From: Pyxicephalus adspersus
Lineage: Eukaryota > Chordata > Amphibia > Anura > Pyxicephalidae
Length of the DNA: 64,000 bases
Assembly: GCF_032062135.1 (NCBI RefSeq)
Contig: NC_092859.1
Coordinates: 51,771,193 to 51,835,192, forward strand
Direction of reading: 5' to 3'
In this document: piece after piece, positions 49,219 to 60,879 of the stretch
Layout of the letters: each line of letters begins with the position of its first letter
How positions within the stretch are numbered: position 1 is the first letter of the stretch
Made by a program: the position numbers and the translations under genes
Notes under the pieces: model-generated
The model's input: the letters and a program-made list of their open reading frames with translations, nothing else
The model's database searches: none
Told to the model about the DNA's origin: nothing

Positions 49219-50511
49219 CAATATGTCCCAAGCAGATAGATCCGGGCATTTTCTTGTGGCTTTTTGGTGCAATCAACCTATAACACTTACTGGAAGTAAA
49301 ATTAACCAGGGACCCTAGAAATATATACGCTATGAACATTAAACTCATCGATAAACTTTGTCACAATAATAACTGAACTGTAAGGATGGATGAATCTGTA
49401 TTTATTGACACTAGGTGGATGTCTTCCTATAAAATAATTTTCCCTGGACTTTTGTATTCTTTACAGTCTTTTCCATTTTTGCTTTGTCACAAAGATACAA
49501 AAAGACTGGAAATGCCATGGCCAGTGGGGACATTTGGAATACTTCTCCTTGTGTGAAACATGCAGCCTACTTGGATATGTGGCATAGTTACCCAAGACAC
49601 TGAAAGATTACCCTCTCAATCAACATTGCCTAGGACAGAGGAAGGGACCTTTTACCTGTTACTTTATTTTGTATCGTTGTGAAGACTTAATTCCACCGAA
49701 AACCTTGAGATTGGATAAATAACACTTTGTTCCACTCTATACCGAAAAGAGTCCCAACTTGTACATCTATGGCCCTTATCAGGATTAGGACAGTAGTTAA
49801 TTATTTTTTGTATTTGTAGTTATGTGTATATACATGTATGTGTGTATGTAATAAGTGTATGTGTGTGTGTATAGAATTGTAAATAAAGAATCATTTCAGA
49901 AACTCCAAACCTTAAGTGAAAAAATGCAGGGTATTCCTGAGGCCTATGACATCATCAAATTTCATGGATTTATGGGCAGAATGGTGCATGTGTAACTTCC
50001 AGTTGCTTCTTTGATCCATTGGTTTGCTGCTTGTTGGAATAGAGATTCATTGTACCCTGGTCCGTCTGGCAAGACATAGTGGACCTCCCATAGCACTCTG
50101 TTTCAAGGAATAGTTCTGTAGCACATGACTTAGATTCTATATATCCTGGATGCCAGACTCAAAGGTTGGAGACCCCACTACGGGCATAAAACGTGGTAAG
50201 CTTAATTCAATATACGTATAGGATTCTGTATGCATTCATTCCTCCCCTTTTTCTAATTATCTGCATAATCCTCCTTGAATTAGATCATCTGATACTACAT
50301 ACTGGAATACGAAGTTTTAATAATGTTATATTGTCTTCAACATATAGTCTTACAATATGTTTTATGATAGTCTTTACAATATATATATATATAACTTAAA
50401 CATACCCAAGCCTATTTTTTCTTTTGATTTACTACACACCCAACTCCTGTTGTGGCTATCACTGTTAACATTTCTTTCCCCAGGTATATCCTTGATAACC
50501 AGAAATTTCTC
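49219..50511. other. Unclassified, with a TG-rich tract
   Basis: 49540-49640 shares acactgaaagattaccctc and following bases with 58950-59000, a dispersed repeat. 49815-49872 is an imperfect (TG)n/(TA)n tract. No gene seen. Confidence 0.4.
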
Positions 50512-50514
50512 TAA

Positions 50515-50756
50515 AGCTGCGTACACACTTCCAATTTTTATCGTTGGAAATGAACGACGAACGATCGATTGGGCAAAAATCGTTCTTAAAAAAAGTAACC
50601 AACGACGCCGACGAACGAGAATAGTCGCTGGAAATGAACGACCGGACCGGCGGACTGCATGTACAGGATCGGTGCTATACGATCGTTCGCAGATATCGTG
50701 CAGGATCGTTCGTCGTTCGTTTACCAACGATAATTATTGGAAGTGTGTACGTAGCT
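50515..50756. mobile_element. CpG-dense Harbinger-type MITE, copy E (internally deleted)
   Basis: Same ends as 22349-22763, flanked by TAA at 50512-50514 and 50757-50759. It matches that copy closely but lacks about 173 internal bases, joined at gaccggcgga|ctgcatgtac. Confidence 0.85.
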
Positions 50757-51009
50757 TAACCCTTATGACCTTCATTCACCACTGGATACAATTATAAATA
50801 TTGTTGTAATAGATTTTATATACAAAAACCCTATGCCATTGGTATATATAGTACTCAATATGCTATCTCAACCCAAGTAGGTGATTGTTGGTTTGGCTAG
50901 ATTTATTTTTTTGATAAGCAATTTGATTTAGTTACTAATGAATGTTGCTATATATGTACTTTATTTCATTGCATGTATTTCTCTTTTTTCAAACTTTTTA
51001 TTTCAATCT

Positions 51010-52600
51010 TTTCATTACATTTTTGACAAGGTAAAAAAAGACAATACAATATTTCTGTTACATACCACGCCTAGACGTGGGCATACAACTTTTACAACAG
51101 AACAATATAACAAAGCAACAGTAAGAATACACATTACATCAAGACATCAAGTCGTCAATATCAAGAATAAAGTAGATCTACTCTGAATTAAACTGTTGTT
51201 TTTAGTTTGAAACATTCATAGGATTTCTACTATGGATTTATTGCTTAGGTCTGTCAGACTTTTCGTTTTTGCGTTTTAGTTAGAACTGATTGACACACAA
51301 GGAAGGGGCGGAATGGGGGGAAGGAGACCTTAACCATCAAACTACTCTGATAGAGCTCAACTATGTTAAAAAAAAATTATCATTTTAGCTAGAACTATAC
51401 ATCACCCAGGGTTCCCAGATTTGATCAAATTTATCTATTAATGTGTTATTGAGGGTACTTGTTAGCTTATCATTTACCATAATCCAGTTATTTGGTGATT
51501 ATGGGGTCATGAGGGAATCTTCTATGCTTGGCCAGTGTTACACGGGCGGGAAACAGAATAAGTTTAGCCAGTTTCTAGGCTGGTTTAGAAAGATTTTGAT
51601 CTACTTTCCTAAACAAGACACCCGAAGTTGAGTTATACAGTCTATTTGTAAAAAGAAGTTTATTTCCGACCAAAAGGTCTGCACTACAGAGCATGACCAC
51701 CATATGTGTTCCATTGTGCCCCTTATTTCACAAACTCTGAAGCACAATGGAAAAGATGAAAGATGGTATTTAAATATGCGGTCCAGGACCAAGTACCATC
51801 TTAACCCCAGAGTGTGGCTTGGGGTTAAAAAAAACATGCTGAAAGCGGTAACCCCGGGCCTACTCGAGGTAGCTAAAAACATAAAACAAAACATTTGCCT
51901 GGTCCCATCGGCGTCCTGCCTGTTGGATCCTATTTTTGGGCCGCATCCTCTTCTCCAATCTTCCCCTGGCAAGTGCACTGACGTTCTCCAGGAGTTCCCG
52001 GTGATGTTGGTACATGCATTGGTGAGTGTGAGGGAGCATGGCGGGAAATTCAAATTATTTTGTACTAGAAATCAATTATTATTCATTATATAGTAATCAA
52101 TATATATATATAAAATTATATTATGTATGCTACTGTACAGTTATATTACAGGTTTCAGTATTTCTTAAGCACCCTTGTTTAATCTGATTTTTGTGGGGTT
52201 TTCTAAAGTTTATTGTTAAATGTATTAAATATTGGACATATTTCAGTGAATTATGCCTAAAAATTATAGGCCTACAATGTAAAATAAATTTCCATGCAAA
52301 ACAATGTACCACTTTTAGCATAAAAATACTGACATAATTAGACCGCCAGGGAAGTTAAAAAAATGTTATAATTGGCCTCTATTAGTGATGAGTTCAGTGA
52401 TATTTTATAGAGGGAGTTGGTCATTTCACTCCACTCATCCTGGCCCCAAGTTTTGCCTAGATCCACCTCCAAGGAACACATAAATTTTAGCTTTGTGACT
52501 GGGTAAGTGACAAGGTCAGCATATAAAAAAGAGATTTGTCTTTTGTTATCTGCTAGCAATCAGCAGAAAAATACAAACTATTTTATTTTCCTGTATCTGA
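51010..52600 (-). mobile_element. L1/Tx1-like LINE 3' part, split by a TTAA MITE
   Basis: Minus strand: SLEVDLGKTWGQDEWSEMTN (52460), LYKISLNSSLIEANYNIFL (52390), then across the MITE RWYLVLDRIFKYHLS (51790), IRGTMEHIWWSCSVVQTFW (51700). A 3' end lies near 51010-51180. The MITE at 51801-52358 is removed by joining at one TTAA, giving IFLRWYL. Confidence 0.8.
51801..52358. mobile_element. piggyBac-type MITE with TTAA target duplication
   Basis: TTAA at 51801-51804 and 52355-52358. Right end ATTAGACCGCCAGGGAAG, left end CCCCAGAGTGTGGC. The right 150 bases match the nested MITE at 33420-33541 and the end at 31374. It contains no transposase. Confidence 0.85.
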
Positions 52601-52619
52601 AATCCTTTTTCTTTTTTTT

Positions 52620-55190
52620 TTTAAATTGTATTTTGATTGAAAAATTTTCCACAGAAATACAGAAAAAAAAGAGGTTATGAAACAATAAAAAAAATAAAGT
52701 GCAAAAAAACTAGAGTTATTATAACAAACTTGGGATTGTATTTTATGAGAAACCAGAACATATCAATCAATTAATATAATCACTGTGAAAAATGTGCTCA
52801 AGTATATATACTGTGTAGAGTATGTGGAAGAAAGTAACATCAAACATTCAACACATCTTGAACCGTAAATCAACAACAAGTTACCCAAGAAAAAACAAAA
52901 CTAACTAGGGGGAAAAAATTATAAAGGTGGGGTGGGAATGTAGCAGCGACAAAGGATATAAAAACAAAATGCCAAAAGTTATCGAGGCAACAGGGCGTAA
53001 CAACGCTCCCAACTATCCCAGTGTTCTCAAATTTGACCATCTTATTCCGAATAGGGACCATGAGATATTCCATAAGTCGTATCTCCTGGATCCTGGTATG
53101 TAAGTCTGCCATGGAAGTTGCCCAAGTAGTTTTCCATTTAGAGGGGATCAGTTTGCAGATCATTTTGCAACCAAAATATGAGAAGCTACTTTACAGGTAA
53201 ATTTAGGCAATAGTGAAAAAGGCTGGCCTAGAAGGTGGGTGAGAGGATCCAGAGAGATCTGCTGTTGGAGCACATTTGAAAGTAAATTATTCACTTGAGA
53301 CCATATTCCTTGATTATGGGACAGGACCAAAAAAGATGCTCCAGGGTGCCCCCGGGAGATCCCACATCACCAGCAAGTAGGATCAGTCCCCGAAAATAGC
53401 TGATGGAGCACCTCAGGAGTGTGGCACCATCTGAGAATAATCTTTTACAAATTTTCTTTATACAGCGTACATATAGAGTTTTTGTGTGCTGCCTCCCAGA
53501 TCTCCATCCACTCAGCTGAATCCAATGTACATCCCAACACTAGCAGGGACGAGTTCCAAAGCATAACATTAGGGTGTATGGGAGCAATACAGCCATCCGC
53601 AATTTCCCTACATACATTGCAAGGTTAAGGTGAAGTCCACAGTGGCATATATCGTAAGTGGACCGCCAAATAATATTTGTATAGATCTGGGGCTCCCATA
53701 CAGCCTAGCTGTGTACACACCACGTTTTTGGCTAATCTGTGCCATTTATGCTGAAATTTTTTTTTCTATCCACCACTTATATCGACCTCGATCCTTCCCA
53801 GGGGAGAACTCTGGGTTGTCCCAAAGGGGTGTGAGTGGAGAATGGGAGGAACATATTTTAGTATTAGTTTGGAGCCTGTCCCAAATTTGGACAGTGTACC
53901 GTAGGATTTCTTGGTAATCCACATCATTAATTCTATGGCTACTTAAGAGCACGCCAAGTCTTCCATTGTGGGTGAGCTGCTGGTAATGTAGTTAGAGATA
54001 GTTGTGCTATTTGTGCTGCTTTATTGTAATGTGTGGAAGACCTACAGATCAGAGGGTGAACATGTTGGCTTCTTGAATTATGCTTCTTTTCCTCCCTATA
54101 TAAACTCCATAATTTTAGTTTGGAAGTGGTTAGGGACCTGTTGTGGAACATGTATTGGAAAGCTGAGAAAAAGATAAAACACTCCAGGTAACACATTCAT
54201 TTTTATTGTAGCAATTTGTCCCAGCCAAGGAGGGGGCGAGCGAGACCAGCATTTTAGAACTGACAATAATATATAATAATAATATAATATATATTATATA
54301 TATATAATATATAATATAATTGGCCTGGTAAAAGGCTTGATCGGTTGGGTTCTTTTGAATCCCCAATACAAATCCCCCTATGAGAAATCAAAATAGCTAC
54401 TTGGTGGGCTTTTTGGGGCGAATTACTTGGGAGGCCAGAGAGTCTTGCAAACTCATCTAAAAGTTCAAAAAGCTTTGGTAACATTATTATCTTGATTAGA
54501 GCTGATAGTTATTGCTAGGGGCTCTATGACTAGCATGAATAGAAAGGAAGATAATGGACAACCCTGTCCTGTCCCTTTCTAAATTGAGATATTGGTGGAT
54601 AAAAATCCTCCCAGGGATTTTTGTCCTGCAGAATTGTCATATAAGGAGTTCAGTTGATTAAAGCTGTTAAAAGCTTTCTTTAGGTCAGTGGAGCGTAGCA
54701 TAGTTTCGCTTGTAAGTCCATTCCCCCAATTGGTTTGTAGCAATGAGATAAGCTCTATCTCCTTTATCAGGAGACAGCCTTATCTTCTTCCAGGAAGAAC
54801 TTCCAGGAAGAAATTAAAGCATACAGACATTTTCGTCGTTATCTTCAAATCGCAATTTATTAAGGAAATAGGTCTGTGATTGGCTGTCTCTGTTGAGTCT
54901 TTTGGTACAACGCTGGTTTTTGGTACAACGCTGAAATAGGACAGATTTGCTCCTGGTGGAAGGGAGTGTACCACCCTTAGGAAATTGAAATATTCTACTA
55001 AATGTGTCAGCTGTGGACTGAAGGCTTTATATTAGGCATTAGAGAATCCATCCGGACCAAGTGCGCTACTAGAATCGAGTAATTTGATGTTTTGAGTAAT
55101 GGGGTCTTCCTCCCATCTGTAAACCACTGCTGCCCCCGAATGCTGTGTTGGAGCAGTTTATGGAGCCGGAGGGGTGCCACATGAATCAAG
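52620..55190 (-). mobile_element. L1/Tx1-like LINE, reverse transcriptase to 3' end
   Basis: Minus strand in order: PPGANLSYFSVVPKTS and ANHRPISLINCDLKITTKM (54970-54830), KKAFNSFNQLN (54680), GTGQGCPLSSFLFMLVIEPL (54570), LFELLDEFARLSGL (54470), YHYNKAAQIAQLSL (54020), IWDRLQTNTK (53890), and the C-terminal MICKLIPSKWKTTWATS and RNKMVKFENT (53160-53020). A 3' tail follows to about 52620. Two tiny local duplications near 54790 and 54910 break the frame. Confidence 0.85.
54262..54322. repeat. AT-rich palindromic tract
   Basis: Alternating ataatat/atatatta blocks about 60 bp long that can pair with themselves, inside the L1-like relic. Confidence 0.8.
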
Positions 55191-56260
55191 CCACTACTGC
55201 CATCTTCCCTGGAGCATGCACACTTTTTTCAAACCTTATTTGATTTATATACTTATATCCTCATGTTTTCCATAAATTTCACCTCCTCGTCACAGCAATT
55301 TATTCTACTTGTTTACTTCCCCTGAAAAATCCAACACAGTGAAATGCATCTGAATCTAAGTCACATTCAATGTATTTCCATAAATCTTCATAAGACTCCT
55401 CCCATTTGATGTGGGCCTTTTAAAGACTATTTTGGACATCAAGACTGCTCTTGATTCCCCCATTAACGCATTGTGATAACATATGTCTCCACTTATAGTG
55501 GACTTTTTTTTGTAATTATCTATGCTTTGTAATAGATGAACTATGTTTAGTCCTATGTGCACTTCATTAACCAAATAAAAAAAAAACAAATGTTCTATAT
55601 TTGCCAAAAAAAACTCTTTTCTTTTGCCTTAATTCTTAAGGGTAAAATTCCTTTCCTATTTCTTCCATGTTTATGCACAGATATCGGAACATTAAGTCGC
55701 ATATCTACCCAAATATTCTTAAATTCTGTAGAATAAAGGTAATATATCCTAGATTTATGGGTATAACATGTAACCAAATGCAGCATATTTGCAAAAAAAA
55801 TCCATTTTCCTTCCTGCTTTATTGAAACACTAGGGATTAGCAATAGAAACAGAGGGAGAACCACCTCTAGGGCTTTTTATAATAATCTTTTATAATAATT
55901 GAAATCTCACTTTAATCCAAAAATAGGTAAATTTAGTTAGCAGACAGAAAGTGTGACTACCCAGAGGAACAGGACTCTGGAGCTGACAGTCATGCAGTGA
56001 AATTTAAATACAGAAGGACCCACCCATTCTACACACATCTTCTACTTCAGCACCCTAATATTCTGTGCATGATTTAAGACTCAACACAAGCGTTACATGT
56101 GCAAACCGACTAAGTCACTTCTGGGAGTTTTTGATCCCATAGTGGATGCAAGGACAAGGTGCCTTTACCTTCAATGGTCTATTAAAGATCTAAACATAGC
56201 AGAACCTGTGTATTGCAGAAACAAGTACTACATATGTTTTGCCATAGTATTGGTTCCCCT
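55191..56260. other. AT-rich sequence, no recognised feature
   Basis: Minus-strand frames 55356-55607 and 55595-55864 carry no recognised motif. No repeat family was identified. Confidence 0.35.
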
Positions 56261-56263
56261 ATC

Positions 56264-57010
56264 TTAAATGGAAGTAAACCCAAAAGTAACCCAAAACAAT
56301 AAAATCACACTTACTTTCAATCGTGGAGATCAGTCTATCTGTCGGTAGGTTTCTTGCATTGGATCCTGTGTTGTCCTGGTATTCCTTTTCGGCCCGGTGC
56401 CGAGGGAGCGTCAGGTGCCGCCATCTTCTCCTCTCCTAATCCAAAATCTTCCTACTGCTTCAGGCGCAAAAAAAAAAAAAAAAAAAAACAACAAAAATTT
56501 ACTTTAAATAAAAGGGTTGTCTACCCTTTAATGTAAAGTCAAATTTCTGAGTTTAGGTACGCTTTAAAGACAAAAATTAGGAGGTGGTGCTGTACCCTTT
56601 ATTTTTTTTTTTAAAAATTAGGCAGGCGCAAAAAAAAAAAAAAAAAAAAACAACAAAAATTTACTTTAAATAAAAGGGTTGTCTACCCTTTAATGTAAAG
56701 TCAAATTTCTGAGTTTAGGTACGCTTTAAAGACAAAAAAAGAATGGAAGGGGGTGAAACATATTACTCACCTTGTGGATTAGATGTGTTAGAAGTGCCCA
56801 GATTGTGCTATCAGGAGGAGGAGGGAGCTTCCTGAGCATGCTCAGTGTTGGCTCCATGAGAGTGGGTGTGTACTATAGTCCTGGCAATCAGCTGTGGATG
56901 CTCCCTGCCCACATTTTTCTGTGTCTTTGTCCATGCAGTTGTCGTTATCCCCATGTATAATCTTTCATATCATCCACAGCACTTGTCATTGAAATGTGAC
57001 CCTGAGAGCT
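56264..57010. repeat. MITE-like repeat with an exact 116-bp duplication and flanking relatives
   Basis: 56461-56577 and 56623-56739 are the same sequence, offset by 162 bp, including equal A runs and ttaggtacgctttaaagac. The family (aaagggttgtctacccttta, ggtacgcttta) is also at 59067-59120 in the opposite orientation. 56820-57010 is related to 29130-29330. Confidence 0.7.
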
Positions 57011-57544
57011 ACTAAACCAAATTTCAGCCTCTATTCCATGGCAATGAGCATTAGAGTACTGCCAATTCACTCTGTGCTGTGGTGCCCCAAATATATACTT
57101 ACTCACAAAACTTTAAGGCTGCGTTTAGACTGGAGGTGAGGTTGTGGTGCGGTTACCGCTTTCTCATGCCATTGAACCCTGCCTATGGGGAGACGATCAG
57201 CGCCGCTTACTGGAGTCAAATCTGCAGACGTTACGGTGTGACAGACTGGGCGGCTGCTGGTGTGTCTGTTACACATAGCAAGCTAATTAACTTCTGTGGA
57301 ACCTAATTTCTTAGGAACGGGGAGATGTAGAGACCTGAAGATGTAGTAGTAAGAAAATATACCCCTTGGCTATCTGTCACATACATTGCATTTCTCTGGA
57401 AGTATCTACTGCAGAGATTTTGAGGTACAAAAAAGCCTAGCGCCCCCCTATAATTGACAGGACACATTTTATGGTGTAGTTTCTGCTCTTTGGTACAGGA
57501 ATGATACGTGGGAGCAATATATGACCGGCCAGCACTGTGTGATA

Positions 57545-58395
57545 CCGTGTTTCCCCGATTTTAAGACATCCCCATTAAATAAGCCACCCCCGATTTTTGA
57601 AAAAATAATTTAAAAAAGACACTCACCCGTGAATAAGACATCCCCCGATATTTGATCCTGTGTGTGTCTCCTTGATGCTGGCTGCAGCACGTGTCTGCTC
57701 CTGCCTGCAGTGAAGAGTGAAACTGAAAGTAAAAAGCTGGCATTCTGCACCAGGAAGCAAGCTGCTGATCCCTGCCCTAACGGAGATCCCTGCCCTAACA
57801 GAGATGCCTACACTTAATTACCGGTAAGTGAACAGAAGGGGACAATCAATGGCATAGAGTGATCAGAAGAGGACAATCAATGGCATAGAGTGATCAGAAG
57901 GGGACAATCATTGCATAGAGTGATCAGAAGGGGACAGTCATTGCATAGAGTGATCAGAAGAGGACAATCATTGCATAGAGTGATCAGAAGGGGACAGTCA
58001 TTGCATAGAGTGATCAGAAGGGGACAATCAATGGCATAGAGTGATCAGAAGGGGACAATCAATNAGTGATCAGAAGGGGACAGTCATTGCATAGAGTGAT
58101 CAGAAGGGGACAATCAATGGCATAGAGTGATCAGAAGGGGACAATCAATGGTATAGAGTGATCAGAAGGGGACAATCAATGGCACATGAGTGATCAGAAG
58201 GGGAATATGAATGGCATAGAGTGATCAGAAGGGAACTAACAATGGAACATGAGTGATCATGAGTGGCTTTCAACAATAAATGTGTACTGTAATCTTCTTC
58301 ATGGAAAAATAAGACATCCCCTGAAAATAAGACCTAGGGCATATTTTGGCATTTCAAAAAATATAAGACAGTGCCTTATAATCGGGGAAACAGGG
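57545..58395. mobile_element. TA-flanked MITE enclosing a minisatellite
   Basis: Ends CCGTGTTTCCCCGATTTTAAG and, inverted, CCCTGTTTCCCCGATTATAAG, with TA outside both. Subterminal aataagacatcccc is also inverted (57630 and 58308). The middle is the GATCAG array at 57825-58260. TA flanks suggest the Tc1/mariner superfamily; this is not certain. Confidence 0.65.
57825..58260. repeat. GATCAG minisatellite, ~30-bp unit, about 14 copies
   Basis: Unit catagagtgatcagaagggg followed by acaatcaatgg or acagtcattg. Two length variants alternate (29-31 bp). Degeneration is at the right edge. A single N at about 58064 interrupts one unit and marks an assembly ambiguity. Confidence 0.95.
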
Positions 58396-59040
58396 TAGCT
58401 TTAGTTTTGAATTTTTAATTAATGAAATGTCGCATTAATAAAATGATCAAATTATTATCATTAATAAAATCATCAAATAGTGAGGGCAGATTTGTAATTT
58501 CTTTTATTTGTACATTAAGTAACCTAAAACATTTCAATGTAATCTCATTTTAAATTAAAATGATTTATCTTTGATGTTTGTTTGCATTGTGGCCCAGAAG
58601 TTTTATCTCAATGTCAACAGCGGACTCCAGATGAAAAAGGGTTGAGCACCGTTGTGTTGGAGTTATCACCCATATATATATTACACTGGAGATGTATACA
58701 AAGATTGCACATGTCTCATATTATGCCTAATATCTATGTATGTGTAACATTTGTAACCTTTGTTGCTGTAAACTTTTTATAGGAATATTTTGATTTTGTT
58801 GTTTTCTTTTGTCTATGCTTCATGACAGGTCTTGCACACCCATCTCTATTTCCAATGTCATCAGGAGCCAGCTCCAGATTTTGTGAAAACCAACCAATTG
58901 GGCCTTTTATAATACTTATAAATTTATAATTTCCTTCTTGGAAATGTTGCATGGTTACCCCAGAGACTGAAAGATTACCCTCCCAATCAACCTAAAACCT
59001 TTTACTGTAAACAAATGAAGAAGAAAGATGTGGTACTAAT
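58396..59040. other. AT-rich sequence with a dispersed repeat
   Basis: 58940-59000 matches 49560-49640 for a short distance (agactgaaagattaccctc). No gene found. Confidence 0.4.
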
Positions 59041-59059
59041 GTTTAAAAAGGAAACTTTA

Positions 59060-59575
59060 TTTCCAACTTAAGGCGTACCTAAACTCAGAATTTTCACTTT
59101 ACATAAAAGGGTAGACAAGCCTTTAATGTAAAGTAAGAATGTTGTTGTTTTTTTTTTTTAAGTACAACACCCTTTAAAAAAAAAAAAAAAAAAAAGTGCA
59201 GTACCGCCCCCTAATGAATGGGAGCGCAAAGCCTCCTGGGATACCTAAGTCATGCATCCCGGGAGGCACTTGGGTGCTTCTTATGTGCATGCCCCCAGCA
59301 TCTCGGGCATGCGCAGAAGGCGCCTTTTCATGAAAAAGAAAAAAAATTGCAGATTCTACACATGCGCAATGAGTTCGGCAAAATTTTTGTCCAACCTACG
59401 TCACCCGATCTCGCCTGGGTCGGCAGAAGCACAGAAGGAGCAGCCTTCTGGGATGCATGATGTAGGTATTCCGGGAGGCTCTGCGCTCCCATTCATTCTT
59501 GATCACCTAGGCGATCGAGAATTAGGGGTTGCGGTGCTCCACCCTTTAAAAAAAAAAAAAAAAACGTAGAAAAGA
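59060..59575. repeat. Dispersed repeat with inverted GC-rich arms
   Basis: aatgggagcgcaaagcctcctgg at 59217 is mirrored by ccgggaggctctgcgctcccatt at 59470. The inner sequence includes two catgcgca motifs. Relatives occur near 29610, 35900 and 38730. Confidence 0.65.
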
Positions 59576-59806
59576 AAACAAGGAAAAAAGGGTGTTTGAT
59601 TGGCAATTGTATGTTCAAATTGTGCAATAAACAAATATTGTCTATAGTTTTTTTTCTAGATTGAAGGTCAGCTTTAAAATAACCAAAAAAGGGATGTTTT
59701 TATATTGAGAAGGGGAAGCATTTTGAAAAGCCACTGTAATTTTATAAATAGAAAATCTGCATTTATTCCCACAACAGCCTCAGTTGGTATCAGATAGGGG
59801 AATTTA

Positions 59807-60122
59807 AGCTGCATACACACGTGCAATTATATTCGTTGGAAAGGATCTTTCACAATCCTTTCCAACCACTATGGACTGCACTGCACGATGCATGACCCAG
59901 TGCTGTACATACAGCACCTTTCTGCTCTATGAAGGGGGAGGGGGAAGCGACAGAGCGGCACCCTGCTGCGGTATCTCCCTTCCCTTGAATTAGGATCATT
60001 CATCGTCCATTGCCTGTGAATCAGCCAGGACAGTCGTTCGGACGATGGGCGCTGTAAACACGCCATACCAGTCCTGAGCCGACTGATATCAGGCGAGAAC
60101 CATTGGACCTGTGTACGTAGCT
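59807..60122. mobile_element. Harbinger-type MITE, copy B
   Basis: AGCTGCATACACACGTGC start and GTGTACGTAGCT end with TTA on both sides (59804-59806, 60123-60125). Interior as in 9548-9858. Confidence 0.8.
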
Positions 60123-60188
60123 TTACAGTAGTGTTCGAACAATTCTGCCTAATGGTTAACCTAACTATGTAGAACTAAAGCTCTCTTA

Positions 60189-60477
60189 GGCTGGGTACAC
60201 ACGTGCAATGGTTCTCGTCTGATAATTGACTCAGGGCTGATATCAGCTGAGACTCTGGCGTGTGTACAGCGCTCATCGTCCGAACGACCGTCCTGGTGGA
60301 TTCACGGATGACGAACGATCGCAATGGAAGTGAAGGGGGTGCCGCTCCGTCGTTCTCCCCCGCCCCTCTCTAAGGATCAGAACTGTGCTGTATGTACAGC
60401 GCTCATTCATGTTAGTCATTGGAAAGGATCTTTCATGATGCTTTCCAAAGACAATTATTGCACGTGTGTACATAGCT
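60189..60477. mobile_element. Harbinger-type MITE, copy C, inverted relative to copy B
   Basis: Starts GGCTGGGTACACACGTGC and ends GCACGTGTGTACATAGCT. The shared ggaaaggatctttca block is near its right end rather than its left, so it lies head-on to copy B, only 66 bp away. Confidence 0.75.
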
Positions 60478-60580
60478 TAACAAATGTCCTAAATCTAGTT
60501 ACTAGTTTATATTCTAGATAATGTAATGCATTTTATTTTTAAATTTTAGCTGATCAAACATATTCATTGCAAAACATGTT

Positions 60581-60606
60581 ATATATATATATATTCTTGT
60601 GTGTGT
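60581..60606. repeat. Short (AT)n and (TG)n tract
   Basis: atatatatatata followed by ttcttgtgtgtg, upstream of the hnrnpab promoter. Confidence 0.85.
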
Positions 60607-60879
60607 TTTATTAGAATTGTGCTGCAAACCTGAAACAAGTATAGAAATGATAAAAGTGATTTAAATGATTTCATATATAGAAAAAACTATGCAAAATGTG
60701 AGATCACCTAAAATTGTGTTCAGATGTTTACATCCTACCCTGTGACATATTACACGTTCTGTTTACTTAGCTTTTTTATAACTATGAATGTTAATAGAAA
60801 AAACACAGTAATCGTACTGCAAGGATATAAATGAGTGAAGCTGTTAAAATGGGTAAACTCGAGTATTCTACACGTATTT

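Noticed and set aside
48917..49348. 143-codon minus-strand frame
   Set aside because: It runs through a GC-rich hAT MITE and LINE remnants; residues are low-complexity and unrelated to known proteins.
52293..52325. Minus-strand promoter-like AT tracts in the TTAA MITE
   Set aside because: Composition alone; no gene start nearby.
57825..58260. CRISPR-like array
   Set aside because: Repeats of about 30 bp are contiguous with no unique spacers; this is a minisatellite in a eukaryotic transposon.
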